This document shows positions 1-9,119 of a stretch of 61,460 bases of DNA, piece by piece; the stretch's first letter is position 1, and the number at the start of each line of letters is the position of its first letter. The DNA is from Gammaproteobacteria bacterium (GTDB lineage: Bacteria > Pseudomonadota > Gammaproteobacteria > SZUA-229): assembly GCA_026995045.1 (NCBI GenBank), contig JALWPK010000148.1:1-61460 (forward strand), in the 5' to 3' direction. A model generated the notes under the pieces. That model saw only the letters and a program-made list of their open reading frames with translations, had not been told where the DNA came from and ran no database searches. The position numbers and the translations under genes were made by a program.

Positions 1-1105
1 GCTGCCGACCTATTCGCGTTCGCAGGCCGACATGCAGTATTTTTATGTCAATGGCCGCATGGTGCGCGACAAGGTGGTGACCCATGCGGTGCGCCAGGCT
101 TATGCCGATGTGCTGTATCACGGCCGCCATCCGGCTTATGTGCTGTTTCTGGAAATGGAACCCGCCGGCGTCGATGTCAACGCACACCCGGGCAAACACG
201 AAGTGCGTTTTCGCCAGAGCCGTAGTGTGCACGATTTTATCTTTCGTGCCATTCACAAATCGCTGGCGGAAGTGAAACAGGGCGATGCCGCCGCGCATGC
301 GGCGCAGCATTTTGCCAACGACAAATTTGTTTCAGCGCCTGCTGAAGCGACCGCAACCGAAGCGGCGGCTGCGCCGGCCTACAGCCAGCAGCGCATGCCG
401 CTCTCCACGCCGCGTCAGGCGTTACGGCAGGGGGTGGCGGAACAAAGCCGCGCCTATCAGGCATTCATGCAGCCGATTCTGGACAATGCGCAAACGGTCA
501 CCGATGCGGCGCAGAAAGACGCGCCGCCGCTGGGCTATGCGCTGGCGCAACTGCACGGTATTTATATACTGGCGCAAAATGCAGAGGGGCTGGTGCTGGT
601 CGATATGCACGCCGCGCACGAGCGCATCACCTACGAACGTCTGAAACAGTCATACGAGCAACAGGCGATTCAGTCGCAACCGCTGCTGGTGCCGGAAACG
701 TTTGCTGTCAGCGAAAAGGAAGCCGACTTTGCCGAAAGCCATCGGGATATGTTTTCCGAGCTTGGTTTTACCGTCGACCGCACGGGGCCGCAAACCCTCA
801 AGCTGCGCGAAGCGCCGGTGATGCTGGCCGACGGCGATCTCGAAACCCTGCTGCGCGATGTGCTGGCCGATTTGATTCAGCATGGTGAAAGCCAGCGCAT
901 CCGCGAACAAATCAATGAAATCCTTTCCACCATGGCTTGCCACGGCTCGGTGCGCGCCAACCGCAAACTCACTGTTCCCGAAATGAACGCCCTGCTGCGC
1001 GACATGGAAGCCACCGAACGCAGCGGCCAGTGCAACCACGGCCGCCCGACCTGGATTCAAATCAGCATCGACGAGCTGGACAAGCTGTTTATGCGGGGAC
1101 AGTGA
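1..1105 (+). CDS. mutL: DNA mismatch repair protein MutL, C-terminal part (5' end outside window)
   Basis: The window opens inside the gene: the reading frame is open from base 2 and already reads [19 protein letters not shown], the end of the MutL N-terminal ATPase/transducer region. A variable Ala/Gln-rich linker and the C-terminal dimerisation domain follow. About 367 residues are visible. The C-terminal domain carries [12 protein letters not shown] (about base 602), [12 protein letters not shown] (about 935) and CNHGRP (about 1031). In the MutL family these mark the metal-dependent nicking endonuclease, which the MutH-partnered E. coli MutL lacks. The protein links MutS mismatch recognition to strand incision. 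The stop is followed directly by a heptamer repeat element, then miaA. Identification is secure; nuclease activity is inferred from the motifs. Confidence 0.95.
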   Translation, partial: LPTYSRSQADMQYFYVNGRMVRDKVVTHAVRQAYADVLYHGRHPAYVLFLEMEPAGVDVNAHPGKHEVRFRQSRSVHDFIFRAIHKSLAEVKQGDAAAHAAQHFANDKFVSAPAEATATEAAAAPAYSQQRMPLSTPRQALRQGVAEQSRAYQAFMQPILDNAQTVTDAAQKDAPPLGYALAQLHGIYILAQNAEGLVLVDMHAAHERITYERLKQSYEQQAIQSQPLLVPETFAVSEKEADFAESHRDMFSELGFTVDRTGPQTLKLREAPVMLADGDLETLLRDVLADLIQHGESQRIREQINEILSTMACHGSVRANRKLTVPEMNALLRDMEATERSGQCNHGRPTWIQISIDELDKLFMRGQ

Positions 1106-1106
1106 A

Positions 1107-1149
1107 GCAGTGAATAGTTAATAATGAATAGTGAATAATTGCCGGTTTG
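1107..1149 (+). repeat. Heptamer-rich dispersed element, copy 1 (after mutL)
   Basis: Two bases after the mutL stop begins GCAGTGAATA, degenerate TGAATAA-like heptamers, GTGAATAATT, then GGTTTG. The same opening and closing blocks occur at 7672-7716 behind hisZ on the same strand. The units place TGA, TAG and TAA stops in several frames. The unit AATGAAT is the complement of the ATTCATT tract at 1181-1243, so the two can fold together. Confidence 0.75.
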
Positions 1150-1180
1150 TGTTTGATGTTGGCGAAATCCCGGTTTTAAA

Positions 1181-1243
1181 ATTCATTATTCATTATTCAT
1201 TATTCATTATTCATTATTCATTATTCATTATTCATTATTCATT
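1181..1243. repeat. Perfect 9-copy ATTCATT tandem repeat upstream of miaA
   Basis: Nine uninterrupted copies of the 7-mer ATTCATT (63 bp) end 8 bp before the GTG start of miaA. No mismatch interrupts the tract, which suggests recent slippage expansion. Its complement matches the heptamers at 1107-1140, giving a potential long stem-loop with about 40 bases between the arms. Confidence 0.95.
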
Positions 1244-1251
1244 AACCCTCC

Positions 1252-2211
1252 GTGTCCCTGATTTTTCATCCCGCCGCCACCCCCGACGCCCCCGTCGCCA
1301 TCTGCATCATGGGCCCCACCGCCACCGGCAAGACCGGGCTGGCGATCGACCTGCATGAGGCTTTGCCCTGCGACATCATCAGCGTGGATTCGGCGATGGT
1401 GTACCGCGAGCTGGATATCGGCAGCGCCAAGCCCTCGGCGGCGGAGCTAGCGCGCGCGCCGCACCGTTTGATTGATATTGTGTCGGTCACCGAGCCGTAT
1501 TCCGCCGGGCAGTTTCGCGAGGACGCCTTGCGGGAAATGCGGCAAATCACCGAATCCGGCCGCATCCCGCTGCTGGCGGGGGGCACCATGCTGTATTTCA
1601 ACGCGCTGCAAAAAGGCATCGCCAATCTGCCGCAGGCCGATGAGGCGGTGCGCGCGCGGCTGGAAGCCGAGGCGGCTGAACTGGGTTGGGCGGCCTTGCA
1701 TGAGCGGCTGGCGGCAATCGACCCGGAATCGGCGCGGCGGATTCACCCCAACGACCCGCAGCGCCTGCAGCGCGCGTTGGAAGTGCATGAAATCACCGGA
1801 AAAACCCTCACGCAATTGTGGGATGAACAGGCGCGTTCCGCGTTACCGTACAAACTGATAAAAATTGCATTGATGCCGCCTGACCGGGTTGAACTGCGCA
1901 AGCGCATCGCCGAGCGATTCGACGCCATGCTGGTTGCCGGGCTGGTGGAGGAAGTGCGCGGCCTGTATCGCCGGCGCGACCTGCACGGCGACTTGCCAGC
2001 CATGCGCGCGGTGGGGTATCGTCAGGTATGGCAATATCTCGCGGGGGAATACGATTACGAAACCATGCGCGAGAAGGCCATTATCGCCACCGCGCAACTG
2101 GCCAAGCGGCAAATGACCTGGCTACGCAGTGAGCAAAATTGCAACTTTATTGACCCGGCGGCGCTGGATGTGCAGAAATTACTGAAAAGTCTCAGAAATT
2201 TACTATCATAA
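1252..2211 (+). CDS. miaA: tRNA dimethylallyltransferase (tRNA A37 prenyltransferase)
   Basis: MiaA transfers a dimethylallyl group to N6 of A37 in tRNAs reading UNN codons, the first step of ms2i6A formation. The 319 residues have the P-loop GPTATGKT at 21-28, [16 protein letters not shown] (family form DSxQVYRxxDIGTAKP), the [10 protein letters not shown] segment and the C-terminal RQMTWLR. The GTG start is forced: an in-frame TAA sits at 1243-1245 and the first in-frame ATG lies in the P-loop. There is no Shine-Dalgarno sequence, because the place is taken by the end of the ATTCATT tract and a pyrimidine-rich spacer, so initiation may be weak or depend on structure. It lies between mutL and hfq as in many gammaproteobacteria. 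Confidence 0.95.
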   Translation: MSLIFHPAATPDAPVAICIMGPTATGKTGLAIDLHEALPCDIISVDSAMVYRELDIGSAKPSAAELARAPHRLIDIVSVTEPYSAGQFREDALREMRQITESGRIPLLAGGTMLYFNALQKGIANLPQADEAVRARLEAEAAELGWAALHERLAAIDPESARRIHPNDPQRLQRALEVHEITGKTLTQLWDEQARSALPYKLIKIALMPPDRVELRKRIAERFDAMLVAGLVEEVRGLYRRRDLHGDLPAMRAVGYRQVWQYLAGEYDYETMREKAIIATAQLAKRQMTWLRSEQNCNFIDPAALDVQKLLKSLRNLLS

Positions 2212-2292
2212 GGTGGCATACTGTTGTCAGAGGCTGCTGACAGCGCGGCAACAGTGGCTCCAACCATAACAAAAATAACAGGAGCGGGGACC

Positions 2293-2541
2293 ATGTCGAA
2301 AGGGCATCATCTTCAAGACCCTTATTTGAACGCTTTACGCAAAGAACGGGTGCCGGTAGCCATCTACCTGGTAAACGGCATCAAATTGCAGGGCCAGATT
2401 GAATCGTTCGATCAATTTGCTGTACTACTGAAAAATACCGTCACCCAGATGGTGTACAAGCACGCTATCTCCACGGTGGTGCCATCGCGCCCGATCAAAT
2501 GGACAGACCCCAATGCCGACAATGCAGGCAATGGTGACTGA
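2293..2541 (+). CDS. hfq: RNA chaperone Hfq
   Basis: Hfq is a hexameric Sm-like RNA chaperone that pairs small RNAs with mRNAs. The 82-residue protein opens [20 protein letters not shown], with the Sm1 motif around [18 protein letters not shown] and the Sm2 motif [10 protein letters not shown], then a short acidic tail. The length is shorter than the enterobacterial form because the disordered tail is brief. The ATG at 2293 follows a purine-rich AGGAGCGGGG ribosome binding site. A longer in-frame extension upstream has no family similarity and was not used. It lies 81 bases after miaA and is followed by an intrinsic terminator before hflX. Confidence 0.97.
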   Translation: MSKGHHLQDPYLNALRKERVPVAIYLVNGIKLQGQIESFDQFAVLLKNTVTQMVYKHAISTVVPSRPIKWTDPNADNAGNGD

Positions 2542-2567
2542 CGCTACCCAGATGCGGGCGCTGGCAG

Positions 2568-2573
2568 TATAAT
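2568..2573 (+). promoter_or_regulatory. Possible -10 element (TATAAT) between hfq and hflX
   Basis: A perfect TATAAT lies 26 bp after the hfq stop, but no convincing -35 hexamer is seen 16-18 bp upstream. A transcript starting about 2580 would meet the terminator at 2608-2636 within roughly 55 bases. Confidence 0.35.
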
Positions 2574-2607
2574 GCCGGCATGACTGTCAAACACATGCTT
2601 TACACCC

Positions 2608-2636
2608 AAACGGTCGCTTTCGGCGGCCGTTTTTTA
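2608..2636 (+). terminator. Intrinsic terminator/attenuator between hfq and hflX
   Basis: The arm ACGGTCGC (2610-2617) pairs with GCGGCCGT (2623-2630) around a 5-base loop. There is one G-U pair, two further A-T pairs at the base, and a T-rich run TTTTTTATT after it. This is a textbook rho-independent terminator for hfq transcripts. It ends only about 22 bp before the hflX ATG, so hflX-hflK-hflC must depend on read-through or on a promoter outside the usual place. Confidence 0.8.
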
Positions 2637-2658
2637 TTGTCCGCCCGAATCACACTAT

Positions 2659-3939
2659 ATGTTTGAACGCCCGCAGTCCGGTGAGCGCGCCCTGCTGGTG
2701 CACATGGACGTGAACGATGAAAATCACCGCGAAGACATCACCGAATTTGAAGAACTGGCGGTGTCCGCCGGCGCCGAGGTGCTGGACATCATCACCACCA
2801 GCCGTCATAAACCCGAACCCAAATATTTTGTCGGCGTCGGCAAGGCGAAGGAAATCCAGGCGCAGGTGAAAGCGCAGGAAATCCAGCTGGTGCTGTTCAA
2901 CCACGCGCTCAGCCCCTCGCAGGAGCGCAACCTGGAAGCCCTGCTGGAATGCCGGGTGCTGGACCGCACCGGGCTGATTCTGGATATTTTCGCGCAGCGC
3001 GCGCGCTCGTTCGAAGGCAAGTTGCAGGTCGAACTGGCGCAGCTCAAGCACCTGTCCACCCGGCTGGTGCGCGGCTGGACGCATCTGGAGCGGCAAAAAG
3101 GCGGCATCGGCCTGCGCGGCCCGGGCGAAACCCAGCTTGAAACCGACCGCCGCCTGCTGGGCATGCGCATCCGGCAAATCAACAAGCGGCTGGAAAAAGT
3201 GCGCCGCCAGCGCGAGCAGGGCAGGCAGGCGCGGCGGCGCGCGGAAATTCCCACCGTATCGCTGGTGGGCTACACCAACGCCGGCAAATCCACCCTATTC
3301 AATACGCTGGCGGACGATCACGTATACGTGCAGGATCAGCTGTTCGCCACGCTGGATCCGACGCTGCGAAAAATCCAGCCCAGCGACGATATCGAACTGA
3401 TTCTGGCCGACACCGTGGGCTTTATTCGCCACCTGCCACACGACCTGGTGCAGGCGTTTCAGTCCACCTTGCAGGAAACCGCCGAAGCGCATCTGCTGCT
3501 GCATGTGATTGACGCGGCTGATGAAAAACGCGATGACAACATCGCCGAAGTGGAAGCCGTGCTGCGCCAGATAGGCGCAGACAGTGTGCCCACGATTCAG
3601 GTGATGAACAAGATTGACCTCACCGGCGGCAAACCGCGCATCGAGTTTTTTGAAGACGGCGGTATCCGCCGAGTATGGCTGTCGGCGCACAGCGGCGAAG
3701 GCGTTGACATGCTGCAACAGGCGCTGGTGGATGTGTTTCGCAAGGAGATGGTCAACGGCCGGCTCACGCTGGAGCCATCCCAGGCGCGCATTCGCGCCCG
3801 TTTGTTTGAGCTCGGCGCGGTGCGCGATGAGCAAATCGACGAGGCCGGGCGCTATCAACTGGATATCCTGATAGGCCGCCGTGAACTGGAGCAACTGTCA
3901 CGCAAGGAAGACCTGCGGCTGGTTGATTTATTGCAGTAG
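2659..3939 (+). CDS. hflX: Ribosome-associated GTPase HflX
   Basis: HflX is a GTPase that binds and splits stalled ribosomes, chiefly under stress. The 426 residues show the N-terminal HflX domain with GVGKAKEI and GPGETQLETDRR. The G domain has G1 GYTNAGKST (about 204-212), G3 DTVGF (about 251) and G4 NKID (about 316). A C-terminal segment ends in REDLRLVDLLQ-like sequence. The start at 2659 gives MFERPQSGERALLVH, the usual N-terminus of the family, though its ribosome binding site is weak. The neighbours hfq and hflKC fit the classical hfq-hflX-hflKC locus. Confidence 0.96.
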   Translation: MFERPQSGERALLVHMDVNDENHREDITEFEELAVSAGAEVLDIITTSRHKPEPKYFVGVGKAKEIQAQVKAQEIQLVLFNHALSPSQERNLEALLECRVLDRTGLILDIFAQRARSFEGKLQVELAQLKHLSTRLVRGWTHLERQKGGIGLRGPGETQLETDRRLLGMRIRQINKRLEKVRRQREQGRQARRRAEIPTVSLVGYTNAGKSTLFNTLADDHVYVQDQLFATLDPTLRKIQPSDDIELILADTVGFIRHLPHDLVQAFQSTLQETAEAHLLLHVIDAADEKRDDNIAEVEAVLRQIGADSVPTIQVMNKIDLTGGKPRIEFFEDGGIRRVWLSAHSGEGVDMLQQALVDVFRKEMVNGRLTLEPSQARIRARLFELGAVRDEQIDEAGRYQLDILIGRRELEQLSRKEDLRLVDLLQ

Positions 3940-3967
3940 GTCTGCGCGGCGGTCTGGGTAAGACATT

Positions 3968-4124
3968 CCGCAAATGCACGCAAATAAACGCCAGTATTTG
4001 CCTTTTTGGGTTTGATTTATCCCTAACCTGACCGAAGGTGCGTCCCGCAGTCCTGGTCTGAAGATATTTTCGTTGAGATATGATGGGGCTGAAACCATTA
4101 GCGTCTATTTGCGTGCATTTGCGG
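3968..4124. repeat. 157-bp element bounded by 24-bp inverted repeats (MITE/REP-like)
   Basis: The left arm 3968-3991 and right arm 4101-4124 are reverse complements over 24 bp with one mismatch. Each arm is built from decamers of the type GCAAATGCAC / GCAAATAAAC. The 109 bp between them hold no credible gene. The element fills most of the 297-bp gap between hflX and hflK. No obvious target-site duplication flanks it. It is probably a non-autonomous mobile or palindromic repeat. Confidence 0.7.
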
Positions 4125-4236
4125 TAAAACCTTCCGTTTCGAAACCCGGCTTGCGGGTGGCGCCCAAGCCACCTAAAATGCGATTGTTTTTTTGACTGAT
4201 AATCTGTGCGTCGAGTTGACTGCACCGGGAGCAAAC

Positions 4237-5397
4237 ATGGCCTGGAATGAACCTGGCAATAACGGTAAAGACCCCTGGGGCTCAAACGGAGGCTCGGGCG
4301 GCGGTCGCGATCAGGGCCCGCCGGATCTGGACGAAATCGTTAGAAACTTGCAGAAAAAATTCGGCGGCCTGTTCGGTGGCAAAGGCGGCGGCGGTCGTGG
4401 CGCTACTGGTGGCGGCATCGGCGCCGGACTGATTTTCGGTTTGTTGCTGGTGTTCTGGATTGCCACCGGCTTTTACAAGGTCGAGGAGGCCGAAGTCGGC
4501 ATCGTGCTGCGTTTTGGCGAACACGTCGACACCACCCAGCGCGGCCTGCACTGGCACATGCCGATTCCGATTGAGCGGGTCGAAAAAGTGAACGTCGCCG
4601 AGCGACGCCAGTTGCCGTTCAAGGCCACGGTGCTGACCCAGGATGAAAACATCATCGATTTGCAGGGCACGCTGCAATACCAGATTATCGACGCCAACAA
4701 ATACCTGTTCAACGTGCGCCTGCCGGAAGTGTCGCTGAGCCAGGCGATTGAAAGCGCGTTGCGCCTCACGGTTGGCCAGAGCAAGATGGATTACATCATT
4801 ACCGAAGGCCGTGATGAAATCGCCTATCGCATCAAGCGCACGGTGCAGGATATCGTCGACCAGTATGGCACCGGTCTGGCGATTATCGAAGTCAATATTC
4901 AGGATGTGAATCCGCCACAGGCGGTGCGTCAGGCATTCCAGGATGTGATTCAGGCGCGTGAGGACAAACAACGCCTGATTAACGAAGCCGAGGCCTATCG
5001 CAACGAAGTGATTCCGAAAGCGCGTGGCGCGGCGGCGCGTCTGCGTGAAGAAGCCGACGCCTACAAGCAGGAAGTGGTGGCGCGCGCCGAAGGTGAAGCC
5101 GAGCGCTTCGTCAAATTGCTTCAAGAGTACAAAAAAGCGCCTGGCGTCACCCGCGACCGTCTGTATCTCGACATGATGGAATCGGTGCTGGATAACAGCT
5201 CCAAGGTGTTGATTGATGTCGAGGATGGCAACAACCTGCTGTATCTGCCGCTGGACAAGCTGATGCAGGGCAGCGGTTCTGCAAAAGACGCGCTGTCGCT
5301 GCCGGAAAAACTGAAAAACCTGAAGCAGCGTTTGCCCAAGCGCAACGTCACCCAACCATCTTCGCGAAGTAACCTGCGTACGAGGGATATCCGCTAA
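4237..5397 (+). CDS. hflK: FtsH protease modulator HflK (SPFH domain)
   Basis: HflK and HflC form a large periplasm-facing cage around the membrane protease FtsH and restrain its action on membrane substrates. The 386-residue protein begins MAWNEPGNNGKDPWG, has a glycine-rich cytoplasmic head (1-60), a membrane helix at about 61-80 and the SPFH/band-7 domain from about 81. A charged helical stretch rich in E, A and R follows, with a basic tail. The ATG at 4237 was chosen because the family starts MAWN and GGGAGC lies upstream; 15 extra in-frame residues upstream look unrelated. The stop codon overlaps the hflC start by one base (TAATG), indicating translational coupling. Confidence 0.96.
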   Translation: MAWNEPGNNGKDPWGSNGGSGGGRDQGPPDLDEIVRNLQKKFGGLFGGKGGGGRGATGGGIGAGLIFGLLLVFWIATGFYKVEEAEVGIVLRFGEHVDTTQRGLHWHMPIPIERVEKVNVAERRQLPFKATVLTQDENIIDLQGTLQYQIIDANKYLFNVRLPEVSLSQAIESALRLTVGQSKMDYIITEGRDEIAYRIKRTVQDIVDQYGTGLAIIEVNIQDVNPPQAVRQAFQDVIQAREDKQRLINEAEAYRNEVIPKARGAAARLREEADAYKQEVVARAEGEAERFVKLLQEYKKAPGVTRDRLYLDMMESVLDNSSKVLIDVEDGNNLLYLPLDKLMQGSGSAKDALSLPEKLKNLKQRLPKRNVTQPSSRSNLRTRDIR

Positions 5398-6260
5398 TGT
5401 CTAATCTGTTCAAAATTGGTATTCCGGTTAGCCTGTTGGCGGTCTGGCTGTTTTTTACTTTCACCGTTGACGAGCGCGAAAAGGCGTTGTTGCTGAAGTT
5501 TGGCGAAATCATTGGTTCGGACTACAAGCCCGGCCTGCACTGGAAAGTGCCCATTCTGCATACCGTGAAGAAATTTGATGACCGCATCCTCACCATCGAT
5601 GCGCGTCCCAGCAGTTTCTTCACCGGCGAGCAGAAAGACCTGATTGTCGACTCCTATGTGAAATGGCGCATCCAGGATGTGGTCACCTACTACAAAGCCA
5701 CCAGCGGTGATGAACGCCGCGCCGGTGAGTTGTTGTACCAGGTAATCAACAACGGCTTGCGTGACGAATTCGGCAAACGCACCATTCAGGAAGTGGTGGC
5801 CGGCGACCGCGAAGAAATCATGGGCTTGATGACCGAGCTGGCGGCGAAAAAAGCCGAAACTCTGGGTATCGAAGTCATCGATGTGCGTATCAAGAAAATC
5901 GAACTGCCGCCGCAGGTGAGCGAATCGGTGTACAACCGCATGCGCACCGGTCGTGAACGCGTGGCGCGCGATATTCGCTCCAAGGGCGCTGAAGCGGCGG
6001 AACGTATCCGCGCGGATGCGGATCGTCAGAGCAGTGTGATTCTGGCCGAAGCCTATCGTGATTCAGAAGTGGTGCGCGGTGAAGGCGATGCCCAGGCGAC
6101 GGATATTTATTCCAAAGCTTTCGGCAAGGATCGCGAGTTTTACAAGTTCTACCGCAGCATGACCGCCTATACCAAAAATTTCTCCAGCGAAGACGATTTG
6201 ATTCTGCTGCAACCGGATTCCGAGTACTTCAAGTACTTCAACAAGTCGTCCGGAAAATAA
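5397..6260 (+). CDS. hflC: FtsH protease modulator HflC (SPFH domain)
   Basis: This is the partner of HflK in the FtsH-HflKC complex. The 287 residues have an N-terminal membrane anchor (about 7-23), the SPFH domain opening with DEREKALLLKFGEI, and a long charged helical segment ending in FKYFNKSSGK. Length and architecture are those of standard HflC. Its start codon overlaps the hflK stop, so equal synthesis of the two cage subunits is likely. The next gene begins 46 bases downstream. Confidence 0.97.
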   Translation: MSNLFKIGIPVSLLAVWLFFTFTVDEREKALLLKFGEIIGSDYKPGLHWKVPILHTVKKFDDRILTIDARPSSFFTGEQKDLIVDSYVKWRIQDVVTYYKATSGDERRAGELLYQVINNGLRDEFGKRTIQEVVAGDREEIMGLMTELAAKKAETLGIEVIDVRIKKIELPPQVSESVYNRMRTGRERVARDIRSKGAEAAERIRADADRQSSVILAEAYRDSEVVRGEGDAQATDIYSKAFGKDREFYKFYRSMTAYTKNFSSEDDLILLQPDSEYFKYFNKSSGK

Positions 6261-6305
6261 TGGCGCCATGGTTGTTGATTTCCTTGAACCCCGGCTTTAG
6301 TCGCC

Positions 6306-6491
6306 ATGACCGAAGAGTTGATACGCGCCATTGCGCTGGTGCTGGTGATCGAGGGCATCATGCCTTTTCTCAGTCCGGACGGCTGGCGGCAGGCCATGTT
6401 GCAGGCCGGCAGGTTGAGTGACAAAACCCTGCGCATGATCGGCTTCGGCAGCATGCTGGCCGGTGTAATAATTCTTTATATGACGCGTTGA
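6306..6491 (+). CDS. DUF2065 family small inner-membrane protein (YjeT-like)
   Basis: This 61-residue hydrophobic protein begins MTEELIRAIALVLVIEGIMP and ends GVIILYMTR, with two membrane helices (about 5-25 and 43-59) joined by a short basic loop containing SPDGWRQ. These are the hallmarks of DUF2065 proteins, which sit between hflC and purA or hisZ in many gammaproteobacteria, E. coli yjeT among them. The function is unknown. Its place suggests a link to FtsH-HflKC or simple operon linkage. It ends 7 bases before hisZ, so the two are probably cotranscribed. Confidence 0.88.
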   Translation: MTEELIRAIALVLVIEGIMPFLSPDGWRQAMLQAGRLSDKTLRMIGFGSMLAGVIILYMTR

Positions 6492-6498
6492 TATCCCC

Positions 6499-7689
6499 AT
6501 GACAGGCAACAAACACTGGGTGCTGCCGCAAGGCATTGATGAAGCGCTGCCTGAGCAGGCAGCGGTGCTGGAATCGGCGCGCCGCAAACTGCTCGATATG
6601 TACGCCAGCTGGGGCTACGAACTGGTGATGCCGCCGTTTATCGAGCACATCGAGTCGCTGCTCACCGGCGCCGGTCACGACCTCGACCTGCAAACATTCA
6701 AGATTGTTGACCAGACCAGCGGTCGCACGCTGGGCGTTCGCGCCGACATGACGCCGCAGGTGGCGCGCATCGATGCGCATCGCCTGAATCGCGATGCGCC
6801 CACCCGCTTGTGCTATATCGGCACCGTGTTGCGCACCCGCGCCGACAGCTTTGGCGGTTCCCGCAGCCCGTTGCAGGTGGGCGCGGAACTGTACGGTCAC
6901 AGCGGTGTGGAATCTGATGTGGAAATCCTGGCGCTGATGCTCAAAACTTTTGCGCTGGTCGGCGTCAACGATGTTTACGTCGATCTGGGCAATGTTGATA
7001 TCTACCGTGGGTTGGCGGCGCAGGCTGGTTTGAACGCCGAACAGGAATCGCAGTTATTCACCCTGTTGCAGAAAAAAGCCGTGCCGGAAATCACCGCCTT
7101 GCTGTCGCAGTGGTCGCTTGATGAAGGCATGCAAACCATGCTGGCTTCACTGGCTGGCCTGAACGGCGGCGAAGATGTGCTGACGCGCGCGCGTGATGTG
7201 TTGCAGGCGGCCAGTGATGAAGTCAGGGCGGCAATCGATTATCTGCAGGCCGTGGCGCAAAAAACCAGCCAGCGATTCCCCGATGTGCATCTGCATTTTG
7301 ATCTGGCGGAACTGTCCGGCTATCACTATCAGACCGGTATGGTGTTCGCCGCTTTCGTACCGCAGTCTGGTCAGGCGATTGCGCGCGGCGGCCGTTATGA
7401 CCACATTGGTGAAGTGTTTGGCCGCGCGCGCCCGGCGACCGGCTTCAGCGCGGATTTGAAAGAACTGGTGCAGCTCGCTGCGTCAGACAGTCCTCGCGAT
7501 GAAAAAATATTCGCGCCGGCGGTAGAGGATATGGCCTTGCAGCAGAAGATTGCCGAACTGCGCGGGCGGGGCCGCGCGGTTATTCAGGAGTTGCCCGGGC
7601 AGCAGGGCGATGCGGCGGCGATGGGTTGTGACAACATGCTTGCGCTGGTTGATGGCGAGTGGGTTGTTGTTGCAGTGAATAATGAATAG
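6499..7689 (+). CDS. hisZ: ATP phosphoribosyltransferase regulatory subunit HisZ
   Basis: HisZ is a catalytically inactive paralogue of histidyl-tRNA synthetase that combines with the short form of HisG for the first step of histidine synthesis. The 396 residues show the class II synthetase-like core: WVLPQGIDEALPEQA, MPPFIEHIESLL, FKIVDQTSGRTLGVRADMTPQ (motif-2-like) and LARGGRYD-like sequence near 295. The last four codons (Val-Asn-Asn-Glu) and the stop lie inside the heptamer element at 7672-7716, so the element has set the end of the protein. hisG is not in this window. It lies directly before purA, as in related gammaproteobacteria. Confidence 0.94.
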   Translation: MTGNKHWVLPQGIDEALPEQAAVLESARRKLLDMYASWGYELVMPPFIEHIESLLTGAGHDLDLQTFKIVDQTSGRTLGVRADMTPQVARIDAHRLNRDAPTRLCYIGTVLRTRADSFGGSRSPLQVGAELYGHSGVESDVEILALMLKTFALVGVNDVYVDLGNVDIYRGLAAQAGLNAEQESQLFTLLQKKAVPEITALLSQWSLDEGMQTMLASLAGLNGGEDVLTRARDVLQAASDEVRAAIDYLQAVAQKTSQRFPDVHLHFDLAELSGYHYQTGMVFAAFVPQSGQAIARGGRYDHIGEVFGRARPATGFSADLKELVQLAASDSPRDEKIFAPAVEDMALQQKIAELRGRGRAVIQELPGQQGDAAAMGCDNMLALVDGEWVVVAVNNE

Positions 7690-7716
7690 CGAATAGTGAA
7701 TAATTTTTTTGGTTTG
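7672..7716 (+). repeat. Heptamer-rich dispersed element, copy 2 (end of hisZ)
   Basis: This starts GCAGTGAATA, has degenerate GAATA(G/A)(T/C) units and GTGAATAATT, then a 7-T run and GGTTTG, matching the copy at 1107-1149 in order and strand. It supplies the last codons and the stop of hisZ. No ATTCATT arm follows here, so unlike copy 1 it cannot form the long hairpin. Confidence 0.75.
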
Positions 7717-7727
7717 AACATATTTGA

Positions 7728-9032
<1,305 letters not shown>

Positions 9033-9119
9033 AACCGACGGAAGGCGCTGTACCGGCTTACCTTTACGGGACGGCGCCACTATACTTGGAGAAATGTCTT
9101 TTTGGCAGGATGCTGTCTT

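Noticed and set aside
1131-1358. Reading frame through the ATTCATT repeat with repeated IHYSLFI peptide
   Set aside because: It is the repeat translated; it runs out of frame into miaA and has no ribosome site.
2580-2664. 28-codon ORF (MTVKHMLYTQ...) between hfq and hflX, beginning at the predicted start of the TATAAT transcript
   Set aside because: It spans the terminator stem and overlaps hflX; no ribosome site and no family.
4155-4172. GGTGGC...GCCACC stem as a terminator before hflK
   Set aside because: Six-base stem without a T-run; close to the hflK start, not convincing.
3764-4285. 173-codon minus-strand frame over the hflX end and the inverted-repeat gap
   Set aside because: Antisense to hflX, crosses the repeat element, Arg/Pro-rich, no ribosome site.
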